64,000 nucleotides of DNA. Origin: Eumeta japonica (taxonomy: Eukaryota; Arthropoda; Insecta; Lepidoptera; Psychidae). The first letter of the stretch is position 1, and every line of letters starts with the position of its first letter. Position numbers and translations under genes: made by a program. The stretch is taken from the NCBI GenBank assembly GCA_005406025.1, contig BGZK01002031.1, positions 20,988 to 84,987 on the forward strand. The letters run 5' to 3'. This document shows positions 63,030 to 64,000 of this stretch, piece after piece. The notes under the pieces were generated by a model that was not told the origin of the DNA, did no database searches, and was given only the letters and a program-made list of their open reading frames with translations.

Positions 63030-64000
63030 AAAAGGATACATTATTATACACTGATACAGAAAACATATTATGGATATTTAATAGCCGTTATGTAATTTTT
63101 TCATTAACACCGTCTAAAATTATTATTACGGGTACTATTTTAAAATAACAAGCTTATATAGTTTTTTTTTTGTGGATGAGTTTAAAACAGTGTGATGCTT
63201 TCATTGGACTGTGCTACTAAATTCTTTACAAACGCAACAGAGAATGGCTACATGATGATACCTCATGTATATCGATCAGAAGAATTTGATAGAACTTTGT
63301 TTTTAAAATAACTATTTTTATTTTAAATTATCGTTTTAGTGACAATAAAGTTTTTAATGCAGTTTATAACCTATTTATTAGGATGAAGCAAAATGAGTCA
63401 TTTATATAACTTATACTAGTGGTACTTTGATTTTGTATTTTTTTTTTTTCCAAACAGCTACAGGAATTCTAAACTTATGATATAGCAATTAACTATTATA
63501 TTTAGATATCGATAATATTTTTTTATCTGCATTACAAGATTATTGGTTTTTATTTTCCTTTTTGTCCATATAATATGCATGATAAATTATGTAACCAATT
63601 GAGCGCAATTTTTTTAAAACGTAATCCTTAAAACGATAACGTGCTTTTTCAAAGGGAAAAATCCGGCTAAACCCTCGTCAGCCTCGCGCAGGCAGAATTC
63701 TGTTGCCTGTCAAAATTGCGGACTTCGCAGAAGAAATGCGTATGCGCTCCTCAGTGCCTTCCCCAATAACCCTAACTTATGCCCGAGTTCTCGGTATAGA
63801 AGACTGAACGCGCAACAAATAAACTGAACTGAACTGTGCGCAACTTGAAGCGCAAAGCGTACCGAGGTCCCGGCACCAGGCTACAAGAAGGACGTAACGA
63901 AGAATCGGTGAGAATCCGACACGACTCGGTTGGCCATCTTCAGGCCTGGGTATTAATGAAAATTTCTTCAAGTAATAAAAAATATGAGGACTTAGAAGGG
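63030..64000. other. 5' intron of the ZP/PAN gene, partly repetitive
   Basis: AT-rich up to about 63650, then a GC-richer segment (63660-63960) that reads like an interspersed repeat ('ctcgcgcaggcagaattc', 'gtaccgaggtcccggcacca', 'cggttggccatcttcaggcc'). The minus ORF at 63777-63971 lies in it. No exon identified. Confidence 0.4.

Noticed and set aside
1..64000. CRISPR arrays, prokaryotic operons, ribosome binding sites, rRNA
   Set aside because: None present; intron-exon structure and repeat content are those of an insect nuclear genome.

Overview
The window is AT-rich nuclear DNA of an insect, most likely a moth or butterfly. Protein-coding exons are short and separated by GT-AG introns. 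The interspersed repeat debris looks like the degenerate LINE/SINE tails common in Lepidoptera. No prokaryotic operon, CRISPR array or rRNA is visible. The species cannot be named from the sequence.

Layout. 1-6.8 kb is mostly AT-rich intergenic sequence with repeat remnants, a 68-bp (TA)n tract, a GC-rich island, and one plausible first exon encoding a signal peptide (1511-1565). 6818-8746 (+) is a complete three-exon gene for mitochondrial lipoyl(octanoyl) transferase (LIPT2, 240 aa). From 10037 to at least 63021 (-) runs one large gene. I reconstructed it as 15 coding exons with matching phases; it encodes a 703-aa type I membrane protein with a signal peptide, three PAN/Apple modules, a zona pellucida (ZP) domain, a furin-type RRKR site, one transmembrane helix and an 11-residue tail. 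It is convergent with LIPT2. It belongs to the arthropod apical-matrix ZP proteins of the NompA / Trynity / Neyo / Nyobe / Morpheyus type.

Two introns dominate the gene: 17.5 kb (44026-61503) and 22.0 kb (15761-37734). They hold GC-rich islands in an AT-rich background (candidate enhancers), fold-back repeats, and a near-identical pair of ~470-bp elements in inverted orientation. That pair brackets exons 3-7. The 22-kb intron also holds, on the opposite strand, a candidate two-exon gene for a 49-aa protein (TATA box, ATG, consensus splice sites, poly(A) signal), and a same-strand coding-like block at 36759-37027 that could be an alternative terminal exon.

How the parts relate. LIPT2 is a housekeeping enzyme of lipoate synthesis. 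The ZP/PAN gene is a developmental epidermal or sensory matrix protein whose PAN half and ZP half are separated by the 22-kb intron. The most interesting leads are the nested 49-aa gene, the possible PAN-only isoform, the inverted-repeat pair flanking the PAN exons, and several unusually perfect hairpins (31487-31550; 42556-42682). All functional statements are inferred from motifs and splice-site logic; no transcript data were available.
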